Shown: positions 17,025-27,833, counted from the stretch's first letter. The stretch is DNA of 64,000 nucleotides from Stratiolaelaps scimitus (GCA_019614645.1 JABWDB010000018.1:3340501-3404500), one strand, 5' to 3'. Program-made: numbers and translations. The notes: a model not told the origin generated them from the sequence alone.

Positions 17025-18806
17025 GATGCTACTAGCCGCCTCATCCTTGCTCTTTAAAAAATATGCCGTTCTATATTTGCTATATTCGTCCGTTAGGCAC
17101 ATAAAATGTGTTGCCCCTCCCATGGACTTTACTGTTGGGGTGCACAGGTCAGCATGAATCCTACCAGGCGTTTTCGGCCTTACACTTGGTGGCCGTGGTT
17201 TGTACGAAGCCCTATGCATTTTTCCTTTCATGCATGCTTCGCAGTCTGGCATGTCATCATTGAAGGCAATGCCCTCTCTTTGGAGAATGGCCTTGACTTT
17301 CTCTTTACTTACATGGGCCAGGGCCTCATGCACGAGTCTCAGGCTAGTCCGTTTTACGCTTTCAGACTGCATCCCCTCGGCAGCTTGGTGTCTGATGTCG
17401 CACATCGACCCATATATCAGGAACAGTCCATTCTTTCTTTCCGCCGTCACTTTTTCATCTCCTTTGCGCAACGACAGTCCGGATCTATCGGCAACAAGTG
17501 TGTAGCCGTCATTGATCAGCATATCAGCTGAGATCAAGTTCCGTCGCATTTTGGGAACATAAAGAACTCCTTTGAGTTCCATAGTTTTAACGCTATCGCC
17601 CTCCACTATTTCCATCATTACAGTGCCTTCGCCGTGACACTTCAATGTGTGGGCGCTCCCCACTCGCACCTGTCCTACACCCGTTTGGGTGTGTAAATCG
17701 GTGAACCACCTTTTATTGTTTACTACGTGGTGACTCGACCCGCTGTCTACTACAAATTCTTCTGCGTTCCCGTCTAGACAGGATACGAGCGCTTCGGCTC
17801 GATTGTTTAGTTCGTTGGTGTTTGCTACCGGCAACTCGACTGCCTCCAGATGGTTGAACTCAGCTCTCCGACCCTCTCTTTGGTTCGGTCTGTAACCAGG
17901 CTGTTGTGCTCTGGCACAGTTACGAGCCAGGTGGCCTTTCTGACCGCAAACGTAGCACTGTCCGTCGAACTTTCTGCTCTGATTGTCCTTGGCGAATCTC
18001 GACTTTGGACTTGGCTGTTGTTGCTGTGGTTGCTGTCTCCAAGCGGGTTGTCTGGGAGGCCCCCCCCTTGGTGCCGGCCATGGATGACGACCGGTCGGCA
18101 GCCTGTGGTCGAAGGTCGCTCGCGCCATCAGAGCGGTTGCCGAGTCTACATCATTTCTTGATCTTCGAGCCGCTTCGGCGTTGATCATTTCCAATAGGTC
18201 CGGCAGGTTCTTGTCTGTCGACGACTTTGTGCTCCAAGCCATCTTGAACGGCTCCCAGTCTCGCGGCAACGCATCGATCAAACGAGCCGTTGCTATGTCT
18301 CTGTCTATGGTCGCTCCCACCTCATCCAGTGTATACATAAGTTGTTTGAACCGGTTGATGTTTTCGACAACAGACTTGGCCGAATTGTATCTGTAGCTCA
18401 TAAATCTGCTTATGGCCTGATCCTTAAGTACTCCGCTTTGCTTTCCGTATGTGGCTTTTACTTTTGCCCAAATGGTGGGGGCGTTCACTGTGGCGGTTTG
18501 GCCGTAGAACAAATTAATAACGATGTGAGGATGAAGAGCTTTAAATAATATCAGGCGGGCGCTTTTGTTTCCTGTATCGAATTTCGCCTGTTGCTTCTTC
18601 TGAGCGTCTGTCGGTACTTCTTTCTCTGGCACCACTGGGGGTGTTAGCTCACCACTCGTAACTTCCCAGGCATATTGCTCAGCCTGTAAGTATATCGGCA
18701 TGAGCGTGATCCACGCTAAGTAATTCTTACCACCGTCACCCAACACGATAGGACTGGTGGTGTTCTGCGCCTTACCGCTGCCGCTCGTGGCGTCATTGAA
18801 TGCCAT
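17022..18806 (-). CDS. Copia gag-protease-integrase N-terminal part
   Basis: 594 codons from ATG. UBN2-type Gag (about residues 25-230), Gln-rich linker, one CCHC knuckle C-x2-C-x4-H-x4-C (about 283-296), aspartic protease DSGSSHH (about 354), GAG-pre-integrase HEALAHV with C-x2-C-type zinc ligands (about 496-545), then the first catalytic Asp of integrase (HADLC, about 553). It ends at TAG 17022-17024, between the first and second catalytic Asp. A capsid precursor that ends inside integrase is unusual: classical Drosophila copia encodes one uninterrupted polyprotein. Confidence 0.85.
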   Translation of the reverse strand: MAFNDATSGSGKAQNTTSPIVLGDGGKNYLAWITLMPIYLQAEQYAWEVTSGELTPPVVPEKEVPTDAQKKQQAKFDTGNKSARLILFKALHPHIVINLFYGQTATVNAPTIWAKVKATYGKQSGVLKDQAISRFMSYRYNSAKSVVENINRFKQLMYTLDEVGATIDRDIATARLIDALPRDWEPFKMAWSTKSSTDKNLPDLLEMINAEAARRSRNDVDSATALMARATFDHRLPTGRHPWPAPRGGPPRQPAWRQQPQQQQPSPKSRFAKDNQSRKFDGQCYVCGQKGHLARNCARAQQPGYRPNQREGRRAEFNHLEAVELPVANTNELNNRAEALVSCLDGNAEEFVVDSGSSHHVVNNKRWFTDLHTQTGVGQVRVGSAHTLKCHGEGTVMMEIVEGDSVKTMELKGVLYVPKMRRNLISADMLINDGYTLVADRSGLSLRKGDEKVTAERKNGLFLIYGSMCDIRHQAAEGMQSESVKRTSLRLVHEALAHVSKEKVKAILQREGIAFNDDMPDCEACMKGKMHRASYKPRPPSVRPKTPGRIHADLCTPTVKSMGGATHFMCLTDEYSKYRTAYFLKSKDEAASSI

Positions 18807-18910
18807 GGTTCACTTTTGTATTTGGCTCTATTTAACTCAAGAAAAAAAAGACGATTCTACTTACACTTACTTCGTTGGTTCGTTGACCACCTTTTACGTG
18901 CACCGCAGGG

Positions 18911-18928
18911 CTTCGTGCTGATAACGCT
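18911..18928 (-). other. Primer-binding site, tRNA-Ile anticodon-arm type
   Basis: Plus strand CTTCGTGCTGATAACGCT abuts the 5' LTR. The strand shown corresponds to tRNA-Ile(IAU) around the anticodon, with G where the gene has A34. This implies priming by a cleaved 5' half-tRNA, as in Drosophila copia, which uses initiator tRNA-Met. Matching sites: near 7785, 27131-27147, 33463-33479 and 54629-54645. Confidence 0.7.
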
Positions 18929-19354
18929 TGTTGGCCTTGACACTTTCTTGACACTAGCTCAGTACTTCTACTTGCTTAACTAGTACAGTGAATACACGAC
19001 TTGATGTGCTGTTTGTTACTCGGAGCCGGCAGCGGGACTTCACCAGCTCACCTTGGACGCTAGGTTTGAAGTGACTCTATCAGGCCCGAGCTTGCTTTTA
19101 TTAACTAGACATGACCTAGGTGCGAGGGGTAGTCTAGGGCCCCCCGTCTCTCCCTGTACTATCGTCCGCTTCTCTCTCTATAATGCTGTAGGGTACCTGG
19201 TCTCTTTTCTGGTGTCGTTCTTAACTCTCCTTAAGACCTTAACATTGAGTTGGAATATTACTCAAACTTAGAATGTGTTCTACCTATGCGCGCATCTATC
19301 TAACACGGCTCTATGTCGCCAAGTGCGGGCCGAGACAACACTTGATATTCAACA
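18929..19354 (-). repeat. 5' LTR of the near-intact element
   Basis: 426 bp with TGTTGG...ATTCAACA on the plus strand. In element orientation it drives the full-length transcript. Followed by the GATAT target duplication at 19355-19359. Confidence 0.9.
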
Positions 19355-19487
19355 GATATGTTTAGTTCGCTTATGAAATTCTGGGTTTTGAATTAATCTA
19401 ATTGCTGATTGGTTGTCTATTTGGATGACTGGAGTTATATCGTGAGATAATTCATGGAGTAGGCTTTTTAACCATACAGATGCTTTT
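19355..19487 (-). pseudogene. Pol fragment of the older element (right part)
   Basis: Resumes RNase H coding directly after the target duplication (region around DNQSAIRLIQNP and the preceding LLHELS). It is cut at 19488 by a type A LTR, so the remaining pol and gag of this element are absent. Confidence 0.7.
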
Positions 19488-19981
19488 TGATAGAAGGCGG
19501 TAGATTCGATCTGCGTTAGAGTGACTGCAGATACTGCTCACGGCGAGAATGAACACACGTCTTTTCTTTTCTTCTGCAGCGACACCAGCTCACAACTGCG
19601 ACCAGCTCCGGTGTCTTCCTTTCGTTTATTGGCGCTTAAATACCCACTTACAGTGTTAAGTGTGGTGAGGGAACACTTCAGTGTTTCCGCTTTTCGGTCA
19701 GTTAGCGTGTCCCTGACCTACTACTGTGGTCAGTCTGCATTGGCCATGTAGCCGCTTTCGTAATTGCTTATCGCTGTGTTTTAGATGCTTTAAGTGGTGC
19801 GTCATTGCTTGCTTCTTTCTTAGTTTCGTCATATCGCTTTTCATAGATCTATCGTATTGGCTTTCTTATTTTGGTTGTGTTGTTACATCACTTAGACGTG
19901 GACTGAGATTAATAGATGCTTTCGATCTTATTGTTGGTGGGGTCGGAAAACACAGTATCAGTCGCAGGCTGATATTCAACA
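19488..19981 (-). repeat. LTR, type A, copy 1 (3' LTR position)
   Basis: TGATAGAAGGCGG...GATATTCAACA, 494 bp, followed by CTTCCCCTTTTTCCGAACA (purine tract complement). Interior lies to the right and begins with the family A gene at 20230. Confidence 0.8.
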
Positions 19982-20229
19982 CTTCCCCTTTTTCCGAACA
20001 CCACTAAAGTTAATATTTTATTTGTTTTATGTAAGCATGTCGGTGTGTCTCAAATTATTTTGAGATATGTATGTCGTGTAGGTATCGTATATTGCGGATG
20101 GATGTAGCATCCGAGATTCGGCTACTCCGAGTGAGCGGTGCTGCCATGTATATTCCCTTTCCATTCGAGAGACTCTTGCCTCTTTCTCGAACTTGTATCG
20201 ATTACTGGAGTTGGAACTAGGGGTACGAT

Positions 20230-20889
20230 ATGTCGTCTCTCGTACGTCGCAGAGGTGTTGATCAGCTTGAAGATCAGGATCCTTCACTTGTAGTTCAAGC
20301 CCGCACTCGACCTGTCGTTGTCCGACGTCCGTGGTACATTCGACGTTATCTTCGGGAAGTTCTGTTCCTCTCACCCGTGGCACGTCGTAGAGATATGTCT
20401 TTGGATCAGACCCGCGAACCCGCCAATACCTTGGAAAGGGAGACGATAGAGATGATATCATTTGAAGATGCTGTCGAGGAAGTTGCATCCCCGTCGACTC
20501 CTCGATCTCTGTGGATAGGTCGTGGGTTGATCTTGGGTATATTTCTGCTTTTGCTCTTCGTCACCCTGTTCTTCGTCATACGGTCTGTTGATCCCGAACC
20601 AATCAGGCCAGTCGAGGTAGAGACTCCAGAGGATTCGTCGTCCACTACGGAAACTACCCGAATCATTCTGAAGTCCGGGATTTCGATCGTCGTCGATTTA
20701 CGCCGCTTTTCATGCTCGGGGAACGTTTGCGTTTCCGCAAAACGACGGATGTGTGTCATTCTCCCAGATGCCACTGCTCAAGATGGTGACACCTCCTTGT
20801 ACCCAATTAGTGCGATTCCAGTGAATCGCCTGCAAGAAACGCACCGTTCTTGTGGCGGATACCCGTCGTATCGGGTCCTTGAGCTCTAG
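20230..20889 (+). CDS. Antisense type II membrane protein, family A (subtype III), intact copy
   Basis: 219 codons, ATG to TAG. Arg-rich N-terminus (VRRPWYIRRYLREV), acidic segment (MISFEDAVEEV), helix (about 97-117, LILGIFLLLLFVTLFFVI), stalk, then head with VVDLRRFSC, C-x4-C-x7-C-VI and a final C-x5-Y-R-V-LEL. Located 248 bp right of the polypurine tract. env and pol of this element are missing: another LTR follows 83 bp after the stop. The preserved frame in such a truncated context suggests a young rearrangement or selection for the gene. Confidence 0.8.
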   Translation: MSSLVRRRGVDQLEDQDPSLVVQARTRPVVVRRPWYIRRYLREVLFLSPVARRRDMSLDQTREPANTLERETIEMISFEDAVEEVASPSTPRSLWIGRGLILGIFLLLLFVTLFFVIRSVDPEPIRPVEVETPEDSSSTTETTRIILKSGISIVVDLRRFSCSGNVCVSAKRRMCVILPDATAQDGDTSLYPISAIPVNRLQETHRSCGGYPSYRVLEL

Positions 20890-20972
20890 GAGCGTCTTCA
20901 GGCTGCGCTAGTCGGGTTTCGCAGGAAACGTGCGTTTTTCGCGAGAGGAAAAATATTTGTGTGTTTTATATA

Positions 20973-21468
20973 TGTTAGAAGTCGGTAGATTCGATCTGCG
21001 TTAGAGTGACTGCAGATACTACTCACGGCGAGAATGAACACACAGCTTTTCTTTTCTTCTTTAGCGACACCAGCTCACAACTGCGACCAGCTCCGGTCTC
21101 TTCCTTTCGTTTATTGGCGCTTAAATACCCGCTTACAGTGTTAAGTGTGGTGAGGGAACACTTCAGTGTTTCCGCTTTTCGGTCAGTTAGCGTGTCCCTG
21201 ACCCACTACTGTGGTCAGTCTGCATTGGCCATGTAGCCGCTTTCGTAATTGCTTATCGCTGTTTTTTAGATGCTTTAAGTGGTGCGTCATTGCTTGCTTC
21301 TTTCTTAGTTTCGTTATATCGTTTCTTATGGATCTATCGTATTGGCTTTCTCATTTTTTGGTTGTGTTGTTACATCACTTAGACGTGGACTGAGATTAAT
21401 AGATGCTTTCTATCTTATTGTCGATGGGGTCGGAAAACACAGTATCAGTCGCAGGCTGATATTCAACA
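20973..21468 (-). repeat. LTR, type A, copy 2
   Basis: TGTTAGAAGTCGG...ATTCAACA, 496 bp, again followed by the CTTCCCCTTTTTCC purine-tract complement, with a family A gene to its right. About 95% alike to copy 1 by eye. Confidence 0.8.
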
Positions 21469-21775
21469 CTTCCCCTTTTTCCGAACACCATCGCAGTTAT
21501 CCGAAACTGTTTGGTTGGTGCGCTGTGTTCTGAATTATAATAATTTTTTTTTTTCGTTTCTTCTTAAGACTGTTGTATGCCTGTAATTTTATACGTTCAC
21601 ACTAAATGCATCCATAGGTCTCAAGTATCCAAGCCAAGATTTGATGATATACATATATGTATCTATAGTGGCGCTGCGGAGTTTACCCAGCTCTACTTCT
21701 TAAGGATCCCTTTCTTTCTTGGCTGTTCACTCTTTGAGCTTGCATCGGTTAGTCTAGTCGTTGTTCCTGTTTGAT

Positions 21776-22269
21776 ATGTTCCGCAATCTTCGTTTTCGTG
21801 GTGAAAACAACGCTCGTCAGGTGACCATCCGTCAACGACTCCCTCTTCAATCCCGGATTGACTCTGCGTGCAGGGCTCCGATTGTTCGTCGCCCGCTGTT
21901 TTACTTCCGAGCCTTTCGCGGAATATTCCGGATGCACGCGATGGATCGACGTGAAGAGCCGATAACCTTAGTGCCGCCTCAGGCTCCGGATCATGAAGTG
22001 TTTGTGGATGCGTATGAGCTCGGGGAGATAGATGAACGTCCACAAGAGCCAAGAGAACCACTCTGCCCGTTGTTGGCACCGGTGCCTCTACGTCGTGTAT
22101 TCATCATTTGCCCGGTACTGGTCATGTGCCTTCTACCAGTTGGCCTTTACTTTACGCTGTGGGGAGACAGCGGGATCAGTACGTATCCTGTGGAGGTAAC
22201 TACCTCCGTGGAGTCCATCGAGGAAGATGAGCGTCCTCGCATCGTCCTTGGTTCAGGACTGTCGATTAT
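21776..22269 (+). pseudogene. Family A (subtype IV), copy 6, cut by an LTR
   Basis: ATG at 21776 (MFRNLRFRGEN). Arg-rich N-terminus with a FYFRAFRGIFRM block, acidic segment, helix (VFIICPVLVMCLLPVGLYFTLW), stalk to LGSGLSIIV. It is interrupted at 22270 by the next type A LTR just before the Cys head, so no functional head remains. Confidence 0.75.
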
Positions 22270-22767
22270 TGTTAGAAGGCGGTCGATTCGATCTGCGTTA
22301 GAGTGACTGCAGATACTGCTCACGGCGGGAATGAACACACGGCTTTTCTTTTCTTCTGTAGCGACACTAGCTCACAACTGCGACCAGCTCCGGTGCTTTT
22401 CTTATGTTTATTGGGTCCTTATATATTCGCTTACAGTGTTAAGTGTGGTGAGGGAACACCTCAGTGTTTTCGTTACTTCAGTTGGCGCGACCTTGACCCA
22501 CTTCTGTAGTCAGTCTTCTAGCGCGTACAGCCGCTTTCGTAATTGCTTATCACTGTGTTGCTTTATATGCTTTAAGTGGTGTATTGCTTCTTGCTGCTTC
22601 CATAGTTTCGTCATGTCGTTTTACAGAGTGGTCGTTGTGGTCTTCTCATATTTATTGCGTTGTATATGTTACGTTGCTTAGTTGTGAGCCGATGTTAATA
22701 GAAGCATTCTATCTTATTGTCGACGGTGTCGGAAAACACAGTATCAGTCGCAGGCTGATATTCAATA
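22270..22767 (-). repeat. LTR, type A, copy 3 (3' LTR of the degenerate element)
   Basis: TGTTAGAAGGCGG...ATTCAATA, 498 bp, followed by CTCCCCCTTTTTCCGAACA. It is the left end of the element that runs to 27643. Confidence 0.8.
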
Positions 22768-22977
22768 CTCCCCCTTTTTCCGAACATCGTCGACAGCTTA
22801 GTCGCGTTGTCTTTGAGACATGCATGTTGTATAAGTATCGTATGTCGTAGATATGTCCTCTAGAACTTGGCACTACTGGTCGAGTGGCGCTGCTATGTCA
22901 TTTCTCTTTCCAATTTACGGGTTTGAGCTCTCTTTCAAACTTGAAGTGATCACTCGTCCTAGGGTTGTCAATTCGCC

Positions 22978-23640
22978 ATGTTGTCTCAATTGCGTTTGCG
23001 ACGTGGACAAGTTATACGACGAAATCCGTTGGAGCCCGAGCAGCCTCTTGTTCATCGTGGTGTACTGCCTCGTTCGCGGGTCATCACTCGGTTCTTGCGA
23101 CGAGTGATCTTTAACATGGCTATGGAGCAACCTGAAATCATTCCGATGGAAGATCGGGCTCTTGACCCCGCGAGGACAGTGTTTGTTGACGCTGTGGAGA
23201 TTCAGGAGGTGGAGCACATGCCTCCGGCTCCTGAGGTACCCCCGACTCCCAGGTCGGTGTGGGTGTGCCGCCTCTTGATCGTTGGCGGCCTTCTCATCTT
23301 TGCCCTATGTATCATTCTTTCTGCTGTATGGTCGGGTGGGCTGGACCCGATCGTACAGGTTGAAGTTGAGACCCCTGTGGGTCCTTCAGCCACCACGGAG
23401 ACCACCCGGATTGTTTTGAGGCCTGGGTTCTCCATCATTGTTGACCTTAATCATTTTTAGTGTAAGGGTCTGGTGTGTGTCTCCGCGAAGCGTCGAATGT
23501 GTGTAGTCTTGCCAGACTCTGGAGTTGAAGAGGATGACGGACCGTTACCATTCACGATCAGCGCAGTACCAGTTGATCGTCTTCAGAAGATGCATCGCCT
23601 CTGTGGCGGGTTTCCGGCATACCAGGTCGTCGGACTCTGA
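22978..23640 (+). pseudogene. Family A (subtype III), copy 7 (one in-frame TAG)
   Basis: ATG at 22978 (MLSQLRLRRG). Arg-rich N-terminus, acidic segment, helix (LLIVGGLLIFALCIILSAVW), stalk. TAG at 23458-23460 falls one codon before the first Cys of the head. The same frame is then open through C-x4-C-x7-C-VV to the TGA at 23640. A single nonsense change is the only lesion. AATAAA lies at about 23752. Confidence 0.75.
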
Positions 23641-23808
23641 GCGCTCCCTAAGCAGAACCGGCTGGACCACGCAGAAATTTTGTGTGCTCTGGCGCAACAA
23701 CCGTTTTGTTGGACAAGAGTCCAATATTTTAAGCATCAATTTTATAAACGAATAAATAGTCATTAATTAAATATTGATCATTGTGTGTTTTTTTCTTTTT
23801 GTTGTTAT

Positions 23809-26800
23809 GTTTATGTTGTTTCCTCTGTGGTTGCTTGGTAAGGATTGTCTGGGCTTTGTTTAGTTTACACACTCTATCGGTTCCATCTTCAAAACCATGT
23901 GGTTGAGTCATGTAGATTTCTTCGGCTAGATCGGCATATAGAAATGCGGTTTTTACGTCAAACTGATACAGAACTAGTTTTTCGGCTGCTGCTATGCTCA
24001 GGATTGTGCGAATCGTTTCAAACCTGGCTACTGGGCTGAATAATTGCTTGTAGTCGATTCCTGCCTTTTGAGAGTACCCTTTTAGGACTAATCTTGCTTT
24101 AAATCGATCAAGTTCTCCCTGTGCATTTCTTTTTACTTTGTATACCCATCTGCACCCTATCGCCCTCCGTTCAGGCGGTAATTCTGTAAGGGTCCACACA
24201 TTGTGTGCTTTCATTGACTGTAGTTCTTCTTCCATAGCTTTTAGCCATTCTTTATTCTGAGCTGATTCTAGCGCTCTGTTAGAGTGTTAGGCTCTCGGGT
24301 TTCGGTACTTGTCGTTACGCCAGTGTTTGTCATATTTGCTTCATATCGTTCTGGCTTTTTTAGTTTCGATCTATCTCGTAGTTGTCTTGTTGACGGCTCA
24401 CGTGTTGAGCTACTACTTTCGGTGCCTATCTGTTTTGTTTCGGCGGTGTCTTTTATATCAGATTCACTTTGTTCTTTCTGTGGTATGGTATCGAGTTCGA
24501 TACTTTGCTTGTCACTTGCTACAAAGGGACTTGTTTTCAGGAATACTACATCTTTAGTTCGTTTTAGGGTTCTTGTTTCAGAGTCCCAAATTCTGTATCC
24601 ACTTCCTTGCTCACATAGACCGACCATCATACCTGGGTGGCCGTTTGCATCGAATTTTCTTTTGTTTATTTCTTGGTTGTAGAAATAGCATTTAGTGCCA
24701 AAAGGGTGAAGTTTCCCTAAGTATGGTTTTTTATTGTGCATTAATTCGTAGGCCGATTTTTGAGTTTCTTCGTTAATGGTTATCGCATTCAGTACTTGGG
24801 CACTAAAATTGATAGCCTCAGCCCATAGATATTTAGGGAGCTGACTACTAATTAATTGTGTTCTTGCTAATTCGAGCAGGGTTCTATTTGATCTTTCAGA
24901 TATTCCATTTTGCTGGGGAGTTCTGGGATTTGAGAAAGTCTGGTCTGCCCCTATGTCGTTTAACATTTTTTGTACTGTTCTATTCTTAAATTCTGTCCCC
25001 TCATCAGAGTGAAATCGGTTAATGTTGTGACCGATTTTATTTCGATACCATATAGTGAATTGCTATATATATTCTGGAGCTTCATCTTTGGATTTCAGGA
25101 AATATACTTTCCTGTATTTACTGAATTCGTCTGTAAGACACATAAAGTGTCGAGCTCCTCCGACAGAATCCGTCGTTGATGAACACAGGTCGGCATGGAT
25201 AATACCTGTGGACCGGGCTCTTGACTCTTGTGGCTTTGATCTGTATGTCGCATTGTGTTGTTTTCCTTGAATGCATGCTTCGCATGATTCTAAATCATCA
25301 TTGAACGGTATGTCGTTACGAGTGAGAGTTAGTTTCACCTTGTCTTTGCCTACATGCGCCAACGCTTCATGAGCGAGCTTTAAGCTGACAGGGACTTTTT
25401 GTCTACCTGTAGTACCTCAATGGGTTTATCATGAGCGAGCTTTGACCTGTCAGGTACCTGTGTGTCTACCTGCAGTACCTCAATGGGTTTATCATTTACT
25501 TGCATGTTTCTGGTTCCTTTAACTCTCAATACGAATAGGCCATCTCGGCGCTTTGCACTCGAGTAACATGTGTCCTTGCACATTAACATTTCTTGTTTGT
25601 CTGCTGTGACAGTGTACCCATCGTCGGCCAATTTCCCAACGGAAATCAGGTTCCTTCTCATTTTTGGAACATATAGCGCTTTTCTTAACTCTACTGTCTT
25701 CATATTTTCGTCATCGCAAACCGTCAGCACGGCTGTACCCTCACCGATCGCTTTAATCGTGTGGGCACTTCCAACGCCGACGCCCCGGGTGTTCGCGTAA
25801 CGTTCGTATGAGACAAACCACCTTGTGTCGTTCACTATATGGTGGCTAGCGCCACTGTCTATAATAAACTCTCTATCGCTTGCCCCTGATGAATGGCTTT
25901 TCTCCCAAGGTATCTCTACCTCCTGAACCTCGACTGTGAATGCCTCTACGTTGTTGGATTCCACATTACTCCCCTGAGCAGTTTGACGCCTTTTGGGTTG
26001 TCTGCACTCACGTGCAATGTGGCCTCGTTTGTGACAGTTGAAGCAGGTAACCTCGGTTCGGCGAACTGAGTTGCTTTTCCAGTGACTCTGCACTGTCCTA
26101 CTTCCGTGCCGATTCTGAGGTCTGCCACGACCTCTACGGCTAATCGATACTTTAGAGAATAGTACCGTAGCACCTTCTACCTCGAAGTTGCCCTTGCGGG
26201 CTGCTTCGGCTGTGATCATTTCCGTAAGTGTGTCCAGATTTTTTTCTGAACTAGTTTTGGTGCCCCATGCGAGCTTGAAAGGCTCCCATTCTCGAGGGAG
26301 AGCGTCGTCTAGACGAGCGCATGCGATATCCCTATCGAGATTGGCATTGAGCTCATCGAGCGTGAACATGAGTCGATTAAAGTAACTCATATTTTCAATG
26401 ACTGTACGGGACGGGTTCCATTTGAACGCCATAAATTTTGTTATGGCTTGATCCTTGAGTATGCCACTTTGTTTTGAAAATTTTGTCTGGATTTGCGTCC
26501 ACATTGATGAGGCACTGACCATTTGCGATGTTCCATAGAATACGTTTACTATAATATACTATACTTTTATGATAATCAAAACATTGATGTAAATAATGCC
26601 GTTTCCAGAAATCGGTAGCATTTGAAATAATCCATGAGACGACACTTTTTCGCTATTATTTTTACGAGAACTTAAGCGTTGTGATAAGACTGCAGTTCCG
26701 TTAATAAACCAAACCTTGTATTGTATTGTATATAATGCGGCGGTGAAGTGAACTGAACAGAATCGTGCGAGCAGTTTTATTTCCTGCATTGTAGTGTTCT

Positions 26801-27006
26801 TGTTGCTTCTTCTGCTCGGGAGTGGGGGCAGTGTCTTTTGGAATTTTTGGTGGGACTAATTCACCTGAGGTGGTTTCCCAGGCATATGGTTCATTTTGTA
26901 GGATCACAGGAAGAAGTGTCTTCCATGCCAGGTAGTTTTTGCCATCATCAGCTAGTATTTCTGAGGCGCGATTACGACCGTTCTTTTCGTTCTCGTGGTG
27001 TGCCAT
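23809..27006 (-). pseudogene. Degenerate copia gag-pol with env tail scrap
   Basis: Starts at ATG 27006 (MAHHENEKNG). Gag UBN2 region with a ~185-bp insertion at about 26553-26738, CCHC knuckle (CFNCHKRGHIAREC), protease DSGASHH, a tandemly duplicated ~60-bp block at 25385-25490, a frameshift near 25370, GAG-pre-integrase, first integrase Asp, TAG 25060-25062, then integrase (PQQNGISERSNR) and the RT start. At about 23850 RT is fused to an env C-terminal scrap encoding SPDNPYQATTEE. Several lesions; clearly non-functional. Confidence 0.75.
26553..26738. repeat. Small insertion inside gag
   Basis: About 185 bp absent from the homologous gag at 33050, with TTATA-like repeats at both edges. It begins and ends AT-rich, with no coding signal and no clear inverted repeats. 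Could be a SINE or MITE fragment. Confidence 0.45.
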
Positions 27007-27130
27007 TATTTCTATTCTTTTCCTTTTAAGATTTAGCCCTTCTTACGCCGTGGAACTTACGCTCTAATTTTCTATATGCGTGTTTACGTTTAGTTTTACT
27101 GACCTTTTCTCTCGTTGAGCGTGTACTTAG

Positions 27131-27147
27131 CCTCGTGCTGATAACGC
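27131..27147 (-). other. Primer-binding site, tRNA-Ile anticodon-arm type
   Basis: CTCGTGCTGATAACGC adjoining the LTR start at 27148; same 15-base core as in the near-intact element. Confidence 0.7.
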
Positions 27148-27643
27148 TGATAGAAGGCGGTAGATTCGATCTGCGTTAGAGTGACTGCAGATACTGCTCA
27201 CGGCGAGAATGAACACACGGTTTTTCTTTTCTTCTGCAGCGACACCAGCTCACAACTGCGACCAGCTCCGGTGTCTTCCTTTCGTTTATTGGCGCTTAAA
27301 TACCCGCTTACTGTGTTAAGTGTGGTGAGGGAACACTTCAGTGTTTCCGCTTTTCGGTCAGTTAGCATGTCCCTGACCCACTACTGTGGTCAGTCTCCGT
27401 TGGCCATGTAGCCGCTTTCGTAATTGCTTATCGCTGTGTTTTAGATGCTTTAAGTGGTGCGTCATTGCTTGCTTCTTTCTTAGTTTCGTCATATCGCTTT
27501 TCATAGATCTATCGTATTGGCTTTCTCATTTTTTGGTTGTGTTGTTACATCACTTAGTCGTGGACTGAGATTAATAGATGCTTTCTATCTTATTGTTGGT
27601 GGGGTCGGAAAACACAGTATCAGTCGCAGGCTGATATTCAACA
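27148..27643 (-). repeat. LTR, type A, copy 4 (5' LTR of the degenerate element)
   Basis: TGATAGAAGGCGG...ATTCAACA, 496 bp; about 95% alike to the copies at 19488 and 20973. Confidence 0.8.
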
Positions 27644-27833
27644 TTCATCTATTTGACGGTCACACGTGTCTTAGTGCTTTCGTCCTTGTATATTTCGTTC
27701 TTTTCTTCTGTAGCATCATAGTAGCCGTTATTTAATCTCAGGGTCACACGAAGTGAATGCTTTTGTATTAGATGTGGTGTTGACGATGGCTCAAACGCTT
27801 AGCAGAAATATATCATGGAGTTATATTTCAACA
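27644..27833 (-). repeat. LTR, type B, 3'-side fragment
   Basis: Matches the right half of the type B LTRs (CATCTATTTGACGGTCACACG ... TTTCAACA). Its left half is replaced by the type A LTR end. Confidence 0.7.

Larger units (their letters stand above)
12683..19354 (-). mobile_element. Near-intact copia-type retrotransposon with env-like and antisense genes
   Basis: 6672 bp. LTRs 12683-13108 and 18929-19354, each 426 bp, differ at about five positions. Target duplication GATAT at 12678-12682 and 19355-19359. In element order: 5' LTR, primer site, gag-PR-IN (17022-18806), in-frame TAG, IN-RT-RNase H (14688-17021), env-like (14209-14691), opposite-strand family B gene (13378-14073), purine tract, 3' LTR. 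It is inserted into the RNase H coding region of an older relative. The LTR similarity and open frames imply a fairly recent insertion. Ty1/copia assignment rests on the order protease-integrase-RT-RNase H and on the RT YVDD motif. Confidence 0.9.
22270..27643 (-). mobile_element. Degenerate copia-type element with antisense gene
   Basis: 3' LTR 22270-22767, purine tract, opposite-strand family A gene, env C-terminal scrap, RT-IN, in-frame TAG, IN-PR-gag, primer site 27131-27147, 5' LTR 27148-27643. RT C-terminal half, RNase H and most of env are deleted at about 23850. The flanking 5-mers (ATTAT and TTCAT) do not match, so it may be a recombinant of two insertions rather than one. Confidence 0.75.

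Noticed and set aside
12683..19354. Interpretation as an exogenous virus genome
   Set aside because: LTRs, target duplication, nesting and decay all show retrotransposon insertions in a eukaryotic chromosome; infectivity cannot be judged from sequence.
22270..27643. Claim that this degenerate copia is one clean insertion
   Set aside because: The 5-mers flanking the two LTRs do not match, so a recombinant origin is as likely.
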